From Sinotaia quadrata (Eukaryota; Mollusca; Gastropoda; Architaenioglossa; Viviparidae): a DNA stretch of 64,000 bases. Positions 11,001 to 21,595 of the stretch are shown here, in pieces. The stretch spans positions 39,739,564-39,803,563 of the forward strand of contig CM054177.1 of the NCBI GenBank assembly GCA_028829895.1. The letters run 5' to 3'. The stretch's first letter is position 1, and every line of letters begins with the position of its first letter. A program made the position numbers and the translations under genes. The notes below the pieces were generated by a model. That model was not told the DNA's origin and did no database searches. It saw only the letters and a list, made by a program, of their open reading frames with translations.

Positions 11001-12875
11001 TTATCTTGTGGATTGTTTCTGTTGATTGAACTGCATGTTCTGAAAGATAATGAAAACATTTTGCAGCTTAATAAATTTTGTCCTTTTCTTTTTTGATTAA
11101 TAAACGTGATTGAATCTCATGCATGTATTTGTGATAATAGATAGAAATATTTGTTTATGAAACAAATATATTTGTCACTTTAGTGCCATTAGTAATTTTT
11201 AAAATAAGAGAAAAGTAGACAGTTGTGAAAATATATAATTAATGCATAATTATCTCCCTTTGCTATTTCTTGTAAAATGCTAAAATTAAGTCATTTTTGT
11301 TTATACTTAAATTTTAATAAATACTGAAACAATATTCTTTAATAAATTTCTTCACTGTACTTAAAACTGTTTTAGTATATTCTTTTGGGGGCATTCTAAT
11401 ATTATTAGTATGTTACAATTCAAATGATTGTCATAATTTGATATGATTTTATGATTTTGCAATATAGTACAGCTCACTACCTGTATACATTATGCTGGAA
11501 ATGTATTATGAATGTCTTTATCAGGAGGATTGTTTATGTTGATTTAACTGCATGCTCTGAAAGACACTGAAAACCTTTTGAATATTAATAAATATTATGT
11601 CCTTTTCATTTTCTTATTAATGAAAATGGTTGAATCTCATGCTTACATTTGTGAAGATTGATGGAGATTTGGCTCAAATGCATATATGTGTAATGAGAAA
11701 AGAGTTGGGTGAATGTTGGTAAATGGTAGAGGAATGTGGGATATGGTTTGGAATATGTTGACTAATGAGCTCGCAATGATAAATAAATTTGGATCATTGT
11801 TGGGAGACAGTAAAATAAAATTAGCTATTGTGCATACATTGAAATAAAAAGTTGGGCTGAAGTTGGGGAACAGTAAAATAAGGTTGGGAAAGGGTTGACT
11901 ATTGTGCATACATTGAAACAAAAGGTTGGGACAACATTAGCAAACAATTGTAAATTTTGGGTTAATGTTGAACCAGTATTTGCACTAGAGGTGTTGGCCC
12001 AGCATCAGTTGCCAATAATGGACCAACAACTCTAGTGCAAATATTGGTTCAACACTAGGCCATATGATTTGTGCTAGCTGGGAATTGGATTATGTGTCAT
12101 CCAGTCTGACATGTTGCTAGGCCATATGATTTGTGCTAGCTGGGAATTGGATTATGTGTCATCCAGTCTGACATGTTGCACATAACACAATATTCATCAA
12201 TTACTATGATTAATATATGTATCATCCTGATGAAGGCCAATTAGGCAAAGTTTGGCTATTGTACCTGCCTACCTATAAAGTTTTTGTTAAATCTTCAAGA
12301 TGCTTTTCTAACACTTATTAGTAGTGCAATTTATTATGTGTAAGAAAGGTGTTTGTCAGCTAGAATGAAAATTATGACATTCTAAAATGGATTTTTAAAG
12401 ACCAAAATCCAGTCTTTTAAAAATAGGTTACAGTTTTAGGTGTATACAATATAAGTTCAAATTTTAGAAAAGTAATAATAACTTATTATAATGGATATAT
12501 CACACCCTCTTCAGTACCTTGAGTTTACTGATTTCCACTTCTACTGTAATAAGTGATAATTCCAATCATTTTACAAAGATACAATGCTACTGAATTCCAC
12601 AGAAGCATGCACCATATTGGTAATTCATTAACTTTACCTGAACTTCCCAGTAATGCAATCAGTTGTCCTGCATGCAGCGCTAGATTGACATCACACAGTA
12701 CTTGCTTTTCGATAATTTTTTGAAGACAGTAACATTTCCACCAGGGTGCCAAACGATATTTCACACGGTAGTTAATTTCACTTAGCACTAAGGTGGAAAT
12801 ATTACCTTCCACTGGCTCTTTGACCACAGTTGTATAGCCTGGTGCTGGTAATGGGCCTTTTGTTTTGACATCCAT
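784..12875 (-). CDS. ABCG5: ABCG5 sterol half-transporter, exons 1-4 (3' part lies outside the window)
   Basis: Four exons, 12638-12875, 5884-6116, 2015-2147 and 784-1053, join in phase (1, 0, 1, 1) into 291 codons. They give the N-terminus and the complete nucleotide-binding domain of an ABCG half-transporter. Visible in order: the APWW element before the domain, typical of ABCG5; Walker A (GSSGSGKTS) split by intron 1; a Q-loop (VIQADRLLPNLTVRETL); the signature ISGGE; Walker B (ILLLDEP); and the H-loop (SIHQPRSD). In other animals ABCG5 pairs with ABCG8 to export sterols across the plasma membrane. The membrane domain should continue left of base 784. The ATG at 12873-12875 is chosen because a TAG lies two codons upstream in frame and the family motif follows. 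A good acceptor (ttgtttcag) just upstream suggests a separate 5'UTR exon. ABCG8 lies head to head on the other strand. Confidence 0.93.
1611..1910. repeat. three tandem copies, about 92-bp unit, in ABCG5 intron 3
   Basis: Units carry cagGTCATTTAGCACTGAG. On the minus strand this resembles the end of exon 3 plus its donor (CATGACCCAG|gtatgt), 105 bp away. Confidence 0.85.
2015..2147 (-). CDS. ABCG5: ABCG5 exon 3 (ABC signature)
   Basis: 133 bp. Encodes VESVINKMGLRNVSDSRVGG and the signature RGISGGEKRRVTIA, ending QLLHDP. Acceptor aaacag|GTGGAA, donor CCCAG|gtatgt, phases 0 in and 1 out. It has the same length and phases as the matching ABCG8 exon at 32308-32440. Confidence 0.93.
2411..2600. 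repeat. two tandem copies, 100-bp unit
   Basis: Copies begin gttattttaatataggaaaa (2411) and gttattttaatataagaaaa (2511), in ABCG5 intron 2. Confidence 0.85.
2820..3520. repeat. two adjacent related minisatellites (about 33 and about 65 bp)
   Basis: 2828-2965 repeats gtaacagaaagacaggaatt; 3230-3520 repeats a longer unit with gtcacagaaagacaggcag and gtaagaactagaatgacatg. The shared cagaaagacagg core suggests one gave rise to the other. Confidence 0.85.
3521..5820. other. ABCG5 intron 2 interior, nothing recognised
   Basis: AT-rich sequence without coding signal. The open frames at 5532-5786 and 3646-3846 lack splice-consistent or family features. Confidence 0.6.
5884..6116 (-). CDS. ABCG5: ABCG5 exon 2 (Walker A lysine, Q-loop)
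   Basis: 233 bp. Completes GSSGSGKTSLLDI and carries the Q-loop glutamine in SYVIQADRLLPNLTVRETL. The acceptor is attaag|GTTCC (AAG type, weak pyrimidine tract). The donor is GAAAAA|gttagg, off consensus but forced by the family sequence KVES across the junction. Phases 1 in, 0 out. Confidence 0.9.
6236..6640. repeat. tandem array, 76-bp unit, in ABCG5 intron 1
   Basis: About five units starting cctaatactataaatataca at 6289, 6365, 6441, 6517 and 6593. Short open frames here are products of the repeat. Confidence 0.9.
6753..8525 (+). mobile_element. non-autonomous inverted-repeat element, copy A
   Basis: About 1.77 kb, ending in inverted aattgtgacaa-like termini. A second copy lies inverted at 12913-14305 and a fragment at 30195-30415. 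An internal frame (minus strand 7611-7835, MLQCQNVCAQHV...) also occurs in copy B, but their differences are mostly amino-acid changing, so I do not call it a gene. It contains a GA microsatellite (8018-8067). Superfamily not identified. Confidence 0.75.
8018..8067. repeat. (GA)n microsatellite
   Basis: About 25 GA units inside copy A. The inverted copy B has no such tract, so it expanded after the copies separated or was lost from B. Confidence 0.95.
8526..10620. other. ABCG5 intron 1 interior, nothing recognised
   Basis: AT-rich. The open frames at 9594-9827 and 9911-10165 show no family features and no supporting splice sites. Confidence 0.6.
10625..11665. repeat. direct tandem duplication, about 530-bp unit
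   Basis: The two halves start near caaatatatttgtaatttta (10628) and caaatatatttgtcacttta (11163) and both end near tgaatctcatgc (11112; 11631). They are diverged by small indels and substitutions throughout. Confidence 0.85.
11810..11950. repeat. two imperfect tandem copies, about 70 bp
   Basis: Both contain attgtgcatacattgaaa followed by aaaaggttggg-like sequence. Confidence 0.6.
11963..12057. repeat. near-perfect foldback (inverted repeat), arms about 38 bp
   Basis: Left arm core ttgaaccagtatttgcacta pairs with right arm core tagtgcaaatattggttcaa with one mismatch across 23 bp, and pairing continues with a few mismatches on both sides. The loop is about 20 bp. It resembles the core of a small foldback or MITE element. 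Confidence 0.85.
12058..12180. repeat. two tandem copies, 62-bp unit
   Basis: The unit starts ggccatatgatttgtgctag. The copies are essentially identical, so the duplication is young. Confidence 0.95.
12226..12290 (+). ncRNA. degenerate hammerhead-like ribozyme motif
   Basis: CTGATGA is followed by a short GCC/GGC stem and then AAAG where GAAA is required, then tttggc. This layout is that of the hammerhead core found in Penelope-like elements and animal retrozymes. The missing G suggests an inactive relic. Flanking stems I and III were not confirmed. Confidence 0.3.
12638..12875 (-). CDS. ABCG5: ABCG5 exon 1 (start codon to GSSG of Walker A)
   Basis: Starts MDVKTKGPLPAPGY and includes RLAPWWKCYCLQ, matching the ABCG5-specific PWW region, then the strand leading into Walker A. 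Donor TTCAG|gtaaag at 12638/12637, phase 1. An inverted-repeat transposable element begins about 40 bp upstream, so any 5'UTR exon must lie beyond it. Confidence 0.9.
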
Positions 12876-12912
12876 TGGCTAGAAATATTCTGAAACAAGG
12901 AAGCATATAAAT

Positions 12913-14305
12913 GACAGTGTGACATATGCGTCATTAGTTAATGAAGATAATTATTATTTTTAATTAATCTTTCATAACTAATTTCAAGTGAAGAGAATAT
13001 TAATTTTATCTTATTAATGATCCTCCAACAGACACCTCTCATCTCTCACTTGGTGGATATTTTGGTGTTGTAAACATTTTCACAGTTCATAAAATGTTTA
13101 CAGTCACACAAGGTTTTCTGCAGGTGGTAAACTTCTTACTAAGGAGAAGACAAATCCGACTTTAATCTATATTTAGTGAGCCCCCACCCACCCACTTTCT
13201 TCTCCAACATAAGATTATCAAATATCAATATGCGCAAGATCAATAAATTTAACAATGAATTTATTAAAAGAAAATTACATTTACATAATACAATTACAAT
13301 GAAATAGATAATTTGACATAAACATTCCACGAACCCACATTCAGATAATTATAGTTTACAGTCTCTCTCTACATATATATTTAATAATAAAACTACAGCT
13401 AATTATAGTTCAATGATAGTCAATACAAATTGCAGGTTAGTCCTATTAGAGAAAAGAAATGGAGTTATTAGAGCTAAATGTATAAATTAACATGACCTGG
13501 ATTAAGTACAGCTTCCCCAGTCTTTTCACTGGCCTTTTCAATCACATCAAAGTGTCATAATGTTACAGTGTCAAAATGTCTGCGCTCAGCATGTGTTCCT
13601 GCCTTGTGCACAAGAAAACACTGATGTGTCATTCCTCTCAACCGACCTGACACTCTCTTGCCATCAGTTTCTTGAGCAGAACACAATCACAATGATTGTG
13701 GTTATCTTCACTGGACTGAGGTACTTAGCATCCTTGCTTTGGTACATCAAAAGTAGGTGGTGTAGCATACTCCTTATGTTTACACACTCTGCAACACACT
13801 TTTCAAGTTTCCCACACTTTCCCTGTCTCTCAAGTCACTACTGTTGAACAAATGAAGGTAGCTAGGAACTTGAAAGTTGAACTTGAGACTCACAACTCAG
13901 GGTCAAACTCACACTCACAGAGTGAAACACAATCACAACCAAAGAAGAAATCAGAAGACTGCTTGCTGACACTCAAGCTAACGACTGCCTTCAGAGCTGG
14001 ACTTCTCAAAAGTGAATAGACAGCAAAATTCTCTACTACTAGTAAACTTAAACTCAGCCCATTGGCTATTCTTGTTCTCATAAATCATAATCATTGGATA
14101 ATAAAAAAACAACTGTTCACTCAGTTTCCACTAGGTCAGCAAATCTAGAATATTCTTCCCTTAGGCTGTTTACTTCAAACTCAGACACTTTCAAAATAAC
14201 ACCACAAGGAGTGCCCAAGGTTGGGTCACCCTGACAATTTAGCAACTTAAATAACAATTAAAATCAAAAATAGGGAGGGGCAAATTTACTTTGTGATTTG
14301 TCACA
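12913..14305 (-). mobile_element. non-autonomous inverted-repeat element, copy B
   Basis: Inverted relative to copy A (6753-8525) and similar along most of its length, including the termini (gtgtgacat on the left, tttgtcacaaa on the right). It lacks the GA tract and some other segments. It begins about 40 bp upstream of ABCG5 exon 1, so that exon lies between the inverted copies. Confidence 0.75.
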
Positions 14306-15225
14306 AACAGCTTGCTACTCTTGTCAGCTGTATATGAAGTGTTGTTTCATTAATCCAAGTTCTTTTCTGATTACTTCAGAGTAATTTTTGTCTTCACTAG
14401 ATGTGATTTGTGTTCTCATCAGCTGTAAGATATGTAGGTTAAGTTGTTGTTCTGTATGCTGTTTGGCTTCATTGTTGTTGTCCATTTTATGAACTGTAAA
14501 TTGAGCTATTTCATCATGACAGGTAGTTATAAACTAGTCAATTTTTCTCATTGTTTGTAAATAATATTATTGCCCTCATTGACTGTTTCCTGATAGGATG
14601 AACTGTAAATTATATTGTTTTCTTTTAACGGCCCTTATTAACTAGAGTTACATTTTTTTTTTTTTTTGTATGATGAGAAGTCCCCAATTCTATTGTAAAT
14701 TGTTACTTTCTCTACTGTGAAGGATATTGCAGGCACTAGTTAAATTATGATGTTAAGCATTAGTAGCAAATATTGCTGCTGGTGCTTTTGTTCTAAGTTG
14801 TGTTCTTTTGGGCCTTTTAGCTGCCTTTTTTTAGATGTATATTTATTGTGTCATGATTAAGCCATATGTAATACTAGGGCAAAGTAGGGAGTGTGTTATT
14901 TCTGATTACTCTCATGTTCTTGTTATCAAATAAGAAACATGCCAATATGTCATGCAACCTGAGATAAAACAGCCTGCATTTTATTTTTAATTAGTAATAT
15001 TGACTCTCTTAACATATTTCACAAACTGTTACAAGTGTGAAAAAACTATTTGATCTATTATGAAATTACTTAAATATACAAGACATGAATTTATTAAATT
15101 TATTTATAGTGAATTCACACAAAAAAATAAATAATTTTCTTTTTAAATATCTTGTACCAATATGTCCAGTTTCAACAATTACTGTAATAATAAACAGAAA
15201 TGTTTAAAACAAATATAAAAAACAA
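14306..15225. other. intergenic, nothing recognised
   Basis: AT-rich, with a T-run near 14651. No exon-like segment seen. Confidence 0.6.
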
Positions 15226-15229
15226 AACA

Positions 15230-15650
15230 TCAATTTCATTCCTACTGGTAGTTACTACTGTGTAAACTGAGTGAACAGATGACTTTCATTGAGTTATTAC
15301 TACTATGTAAACACAGTGATTACTTTCATTCCTACTAAGAGTCATTATAGTAATTAAATTAGTATTACTGTGTAAAACACAATGATAAGATCACTTTCAT
15401 TCCTACTGAGAGTTCTATAGTACAACTGTGTAAAACACAATGATAAAATCACTTTCATTCCTACTAAGAGTCATTACAGTATTACTGTGTAAACACTATG
15501 ATGAGATCACTTTCATTACTGCTAAGTGTTACTACTAGTACTACTCTGTACAGAGAGTGATATAAGATCACTTTCATTCCTACTATTAGTACTAAGTTTT
15601 ACTTCTATTGTGTGAACAGGGATACGATCATCCTTGAGGATTTAAAAAAT
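15230..15650. repeat. degenerate tandem array, about 60-65 bp unit
   Basis: Six or seven units with actttcattcctactaagag and attactgtgtaaaca, considerably diverged. Confidence 0.8.
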
Positions 15651-18090
15651 GATTTATTTTGCATATATCTGCTCCAGTGAAATTTACAATCAGTTGTTCA
15701 GTCATGAAAGTATCTTTGTCAGTTAAAGCTTTCAATTGAATGTTAACTGAGAAATTTACAATCATATTGATAAGTCATGATGGTATTATGGTACAAACTT
15801 TCAGAAGGAATATAAACAGTAGTATTTATCTCAACTGTTAATTAAATACATTCACAGTGACATTCTTCCAGCAGTCAGTTATGTTTTCTATGTTGTGTTT
15901 TATTATTAATTGTCATAGATCATTTATCTATTGTCAGGATTATGATTGGGGTTCTGAAGGCAAAATACTAGCCAACTATTAATTATTAAATACTACAGAA
16001 TACCTAACTAAAATACTGAATGTGTGGTGAGGCACAGGGATTAACATGTTGGGATATTAAGTGATAATTTTATTAATTAAATGAAACATCTTCCCCCAAC
16101 CACCATGCCACATAATGAAGAGCTCACTACGATTTGTATGCTAACAAGTAACAATAGAATTAATCTAATTATAAATTTAATTTCCTTTTATTAATTCAAT
16201 AAACATGGTGTCCCCATCTGTCTGAAAGGTTACAGGAAACTGTTTTTGGCAGATGTGTGTACTTTATCACTATAAAGTATAAGGAAGAAGACAATTAGTG
16301 AATGAGTAAGGACAGTTATCACTTACAATCGGTTCCAGTCATCAATAAGCTGAACAATGAAGTATATGCCATTAAAATATTATATATTTTAAGGTACTGA
16401 TTTTTTTGTTTTGGGGTGGTGGTGATGACATAATAGTTTGTATTATTTAACTGATATGTTTAACGTTTTTTCTTTAAGACAAATAGCTCGACTTGTAAAA
16501 GTTGTACTGTCAATCAATGTAAAGTGTTATTGTGTGTGAATTATTTCCATTAGTCTTTAACGGAAGCGGAGAATATTTATAAATAATAACGTGTCAGCTA
16601 ATGCTAAATTAAGTATAAGATTTTAATTATTACCTTGAAAAGAATTAAATCAACAAAGATTGAACAATCGTATGCAAAATATCGCCGGAGAATAAATACA
16701 TAACTGTTGAAATTTGCTCCTGTTAAATACACTTGTACTGCATTAAATGTCATCTGCAGTGAACCAAAATCATTTGCACAAAACTAAATATATTTTGCAC
16801 TGCACTAAAAAATAATTTAAATGTAGTAGTATTATCGTTTGTTTTTTTAAAAAATCTTTTCCATCAATAATAACCCGTTTAACAAAATGGTATTCTCTTC
16901 ACTCTTGCTTGTACTTATCGTGTCATTTGCGTGTCATTTGTAAACATTAGTTACACGATGAAAGCATTAAACTGCATTTAATTAATTTAAAACAGTGAAG
17001 TTACAGTGAGTATTGTTGCCATTTGTTCTAAGCGAGAAGGCGAGGTTTTTGAACGGCCAGATTTCAGTCAGTTTTGTCATTTTATATCGGTTATAAAGAT
17101 GTTCCTTCTGTACTGCTCTCTGAACTCTATATACAAACGTTACAATCGTAATATTAACAAAAAAAACAAAAAATTGAAATTGTACCTTATCTTTCGAAGT
17201 TCACTTCGTCGAGTACAACGCTAGTATTACCGGTAAACATCAATTAAAGTCAAAGACCTGCCCCCAAAGAATTATGTTTGTGTGGTATAGCATTTTTAAA
17301 ATGACGTAATATTTGTTCAAATAATGTGCAGATTTAGCGAAATCTAGATCTAGATGGAATATAATAAAAATAGTACATACACTGCCTCTGGTTCTAACTC
17401 TCCAGAAGTTGTAAATTAATTAAACGGTTTGGGATATTTGATCAAATTTCAGTGTTTTGAAGAATGTTGTATAATTATGTTCTTGACCAAGTTATTGTCA
17501 AAGTTAAATCTATTAGATCAAATTCAAAACATCAAATACAGTTTTTCTTTTCCCAAAATAAAATCACTGTCAGTTAATACATCATTACATTTTAATTACT
17601 TTAAGAGATTAGTATATCTTTAAATTTGGTACACTAAATAATATTATTACAAATGAATGTGATCTGTTTGACTTCAGTGTTTACTCAATATTTTTATATA
17701 TCAACAAATCTCCCTTTCCCAGCCATTGTTTACTTCCCGTGGAGCCTTGTACTCTAGGAATATATGGGTTCGTACACTATATCTGCAGGCTGGCTATAAG
17801 TAAACTTGTTTTTAGCTCTTGCTATTTTCCAATTTGAATTCCAAAGTGCACAAATTTGCAGCATATTTCAAGGTGCAGTTTTCTTACTTTATTTAGATTA
17901 ATACTTTCCATAACTGCAGCAATAACTGCAATCGTTGGATTCCACTCAACCTGATGTTGAGTTACTTTATGAGGAGTGGAGAACTTTAGATCGTGTACCT
18001 CACAAAATGTGCCATTTCCCCTGATTTCATTATGAAGAAAGCCGGTCAGATTGAAAAATATTCTAAATCTGGTCACCTCGTTATTGTTTT
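15651..18090. other. intergenic, nothing firmly recognised
   Basis: Mostly AT-rich. A minus-strand open frame at 17822-18076 (84 codons) has a mixed composition but no recognised domain or splice context. Confidence 0.5.
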
Positions 18091-18121
18091 GATATCATAT
18101 TGTGAGCAATTTTGTTCGTGA

Positions 18122-18265
18122 AGAGCTAACTTGCCCGATCAGCAAAGAAAAAAAAACTAACTTGCCCGACGAACGGCGAAAATTATTTGCCCGACCAATC
18201 GGGGGGAAATTACATGCCCGACCAGCAAAGAAAAATAACTTGCCCGACCAGCAAAGAAAACTACT
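18122..18265. repeat. minisatellite, about 30-33 bp unit with CpG
   Basis: Five units around cttgcccgaccagcaaagaa. The open frames on both strands here result from the repeat. Confidence 0.85.
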
Positions 18266-18299
18266 GTCGATGATAAGAACCAAGCTGTCTTTCTAATAG

Positions 18300-19145
18300 C
18301 ACTGTCTTCGAGAGCCATAACTTCATTTGCATCATCTGTGAAATTTTACCTAAAGCAGAAAGGAATCAATTATAGCAAAGATGAAAAGAAATTCATTTAA
18401 AAAAAAAAAAAGGGACCGGCAATAGAGAAGAATGGATGCTAGCTAGCCTCCCCATCAAGTGACTGGTTCAATTCTCTCATTTATCATATTCCTTTAAAGT
18501 TTAAAACCTTAAAGTGATCCGGGCAAGACTGTATCCAGAAATTCTTCTTGAAAATTTATTTAAAAACCCTCCACTCAATGCACTCTGTATCATCTTTCCC
18601 AAATAACACCCTCGATACGAACGTTCATCTGCGACATCAGGGAAAGTTTAAAATGGACGTGCAAGTCAGAACATGAAACTAAATCTTAAAATAGTTTACA
18701 ACCTATTTATCATTTCCAACTCATATACACATAATTATAGGGATAAGTTTTCCTCAAATGTTATGGTCAAACACTGAGTATAGTTGCTAAGGGGACAAAT
18801 ATACATTGTTTTTATGTTCACTGTAGATGCTAAAGAGAAAAAATGGGTTACTGCAGTTGCCTAGGAACTGAAATTAATGCATGTTTTATTGGATACAGTT
18901 GTATGTGTGTGTACATGCACGCATTTCTGAGGTTGACACTTTAGCTATATTTCAGAATATGAGTAAATCTGTCAGTGAGCAAAATTATTTAAACACTCAT
19001 GTACTTGCAGTTAAGTGAAAACAAAGCATGCAAATCAAATTAATGTCATAATAAAGTGCACAAGTTTATTACCTGTGAAAAAGTAGGATACTTTGATGTG
19101 TCCAAGTATAACTAAAGGCCAGCCTATGAATTGGTGCCCTGAACT
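18300..19145. other. intergenic, nothing recognised
   Basis: Unique AT-rich sequence between a minisatellite and the candidate exon at 19170. Confidence 0.5.
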
Positions 19146-19169
19146 ATGAATGTTAAGCGTTCCCTTCAG

Positions 19170-19413
19170 TGCACGCACACTGAGGGCCCAACCGCTGGAT
19201 ACCGTGTGTGTATGTGTGTATCGTCTCCACTGGAGCTTGCGTTGATCATTTCGTCCTCAGAGTTATCTGATCTGGAGTACCTCAGTGGGACCCTTAGCCC
19301 CACACTTGTGTTCGAGATGGAGGACGAGAAAGCTGGCGGGAAGGTCTCACCAGTTTGGCGCACACCCTCAACCGCCCTCCGTCGTTGGACAACGCTGGAT
19401 ACGTGCATGCAAA
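19170..19413 (+). other. GC-rich candidate exon between ABCG5 and ABCG8
   Basis: A 244-bp block clearly richer in G+C than its surroundings, bounded on the plus strand by a strong acceptor (gttcccttcag) and a donor (GCAAA|gtaatt). One plus frame is open throughout and includes SSSELSDLEYLSGTLSPTLV and MEDEKAGGK; it would leave phase 1, which does not fit ABCG8 exon A (phase 0). A second frame from ATG 19285 ends in phase 0. The minus strand is also open for 80 codons. It could be a first exon of either transporter, part of another transcript, or a conserved promoter block. I do not recognise the protein. Confidence 0.35.
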
Positions 19414-19419
19414 GTAATT

Positions 19420-21320
19420 ATCTCTCGCCCTGAGTGCAAACAAGTGTGTATCTCTCAAAGATTAGATAATTTATAGCTTCTCTGATACTTATGTCGCTGT
19501 TTAGGCAATACATTAAATATATTCAATCGTTATTGATTTGACAAAATAAAATAAGATTACACTATCGGGTTACAATTTTGGTAGAAAGAGTGTGACAAAA
19601 GGTACCATAGACTCTAAGCAAACTCATGTTTTACAACCTTTCTAGCTGTAAGCAAGCGCTCTGTAACAGACGTACATGTATATATAGCCAATGAGAATAA
19701 ACTCCAACAACTCTCTTTACAGAAAATGCATGATAAAAATTATTAATAATAATAATAAGCGCTAAAACATTCAACGAAAGACAGTAGAAAATCGCCACGC
19801 CTTCTCTTATAAAAACTTAACTTCCATCCCTTGACTGATTCGTTAAAGATAGAGCGCAAGCCAAAAGAAAAAAATCAGCACACGTCTAACTTGTATGGCG
19901 TTTTCTTATGAACACTTTCTTTATTACTTCACTGTAACTATTCCAGGTGAGACATTTTCTTAAATATATATTTAAAAATCCTAAATGGGGCAAATTACCG
20001 CGTGGGTTTTCAGAAATTACAAAAATTGTTAACATTGTGGTGTGTGTATAGTGTGAAATAGTATTTTGGTTAGCTGCTGCAGGCGCCAGCTGTCCGCTCT
20101 TTCATACTTGTAGTGTGGGAATCAACATCCGATTCTGTAAGTTGTTAGATCTGACAAGTGATGATCAGAGGGAAGGAGGAATGCATATACAAGGAATGGG
20201 GAAGTATCAAATGTACATTCATTGACCATATTTGGGTAATTGTTCTTTGTAGAGTGACCATTTCGGAGAATTATGCATGTGGGTGACCTTTCGGGTCAAG
20301 GCAGTTGGGTTACTTCTGGTTCATTTGTTGACATTTTGCGAAGACAACGTTGAATGTTTTACTTTGATGTTTCAACTTAACAACAAGTAATTGTCATCGT
20401 GTATGTTGTGTTCCTGATTGTACTGTTGTAAACTTCGAGTGTCCAACTTTATCATTTCATGATAAAGTCCCAATGATAGTAATAAAATCTAAATGAATAA
20501 AATATAATTTTTGCTATGATTTTTTGTGTGTGTAGTTTAATTAATAATTTGTTACTTAAAATATTATTTTACACTTTAAAATCTATTTTGAGAAAAATAG
20601 AAAGCATTAAGCTTGTACAAAAATCGGGCAGTGGACACGCCAGAGGTTTTTTTTTTAATTAGATTTTGTCGCACGTGGTCTCCTCCCAACCCCACCCGCG
20701 TTCTGTTCTTATAATTACTTAGATAGTCCGGCCACGGTGGCGACCACGCGTGTAATGTCACGCCAGACACAGTAAAGCTGAATGCTTTCCAAGTACCTGT
20801 TTCCAGAATACGCTTACAATACATTTCTTTATACGTAATTTGAACGCTACCCTGTAATTGTTATGAATAAGACTGTTTTATTAAATATGTGTATACTCTA
20901 ATGCTAAGCGTACTATTAGTTTTTATATATTCTGAAACTTTGTTAAAAAGATTTACATTAAAGCCGGAAGCGCCCCTTACATTCATCATCATTTGTTGTA
21001 TGCTTTTGATCAAACAAAAAAAGTTGTAAAGAATTATGTTATTTTGAAACTCTTGTTTTAGAATTTTTCGAAATTTTGTATAAGTGCAACAATTCAGAGT
21101 GAAATTCAATTACATGTACTGTTTAAGAATTTAGCATGTTAGAACAATAGCAGTAGTTTGGACTTAAAGTGCACTGGAGGTAATTAGTTTTTCGTTTCCT
21201 TGCCTGAAATGATACTACTGATAGGTAAGGCAAGAAAACCTTTCGAACCTATTAAGTGGCAAACTACGATGGGGAGGCAGATCACGCCCCAGGGTCAATG
21301 AGACAGGGTTGAAGGACTAG
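19420..21320. other. intergenic, no gene recognised
   Basis: Contains a more GC-rich patch near 20080-20130 (ctgcaggcgccagctgtccg) and the receptor-like site at 20284. The open frames at 20576-20824 and 20861-21109 (minus) have no family features. Confidence 0.5.
20284..20298. promoter_or_regulatory. possible nuclear-receptor element (everted half-sites, 3-bp spacer)
   Basis: TGACCT, ttc, GGGTCA form an everted repeat of receptor half-sites, and GGGTCAAGG extends the right one. In mammals the ABCG5/ABCG8 intergenic region is controlled by nuclear receptors. One such match could arise by chance. Confidence 0.2.
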
Positions 21321-21324
21321 ATTA

Positions 21325-21425
21325 TACAGCAACCAGTACATTGCTACATTAAGGGCTGCAACTAGTACTTTACTACATTAAGAGTTGTAACCAGTACATT
21401 GCTACATTAAGAGCTAGTACATTGA
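21325..21425. repeat. short tandem array, about 30 bp unit
   Basis: Four units around accagtacattgctacatta. Confidence 0.85.
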
Positions 21426-21519
21426 CCTGTTGAGAAAAGGTAGGAACCATTTCACTGACGGTTTAAAGACGATAGGTAAAGTACTGATAAATAAAGATAA
21501 AAGTAGTAAATGTTGATCA

Positions 21520-21595
21520 AATCTGGGTTCAACTCAGGTCACTTGAGCGAAAGGCTAGTGTCCTACCGTATGCGCTACCGCCTGCGTCTGTCTTG
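21520..21595 (-). repeat. tRNA-derived SINE head (tRNA-like)
   Basis: On the minus strand, an A-box-like TAGCGCATACGG is followed about 40 bp later by a B-box-like GAGTTGAACCC, the spacing of a tRNA internal promoter. The arms do not make a convincing cloverleaf, so a tRNA-derived SINE or pseudogene is more likely than a working tRNA. Confidence 0.45.

Noticed and set aside
17822..18076. 84-codon minus-strand frame as a gene
   Set aside because: No recognised domain, no splice-site context and AT-rich surroundings; left as unexplained.
21520..21595. Functional tRNA gene
   Set aside because: Box-like motifs are present but arm pairing and the anticodon loop could not be made convincing, so a tRNA-derived SINE is the better call.
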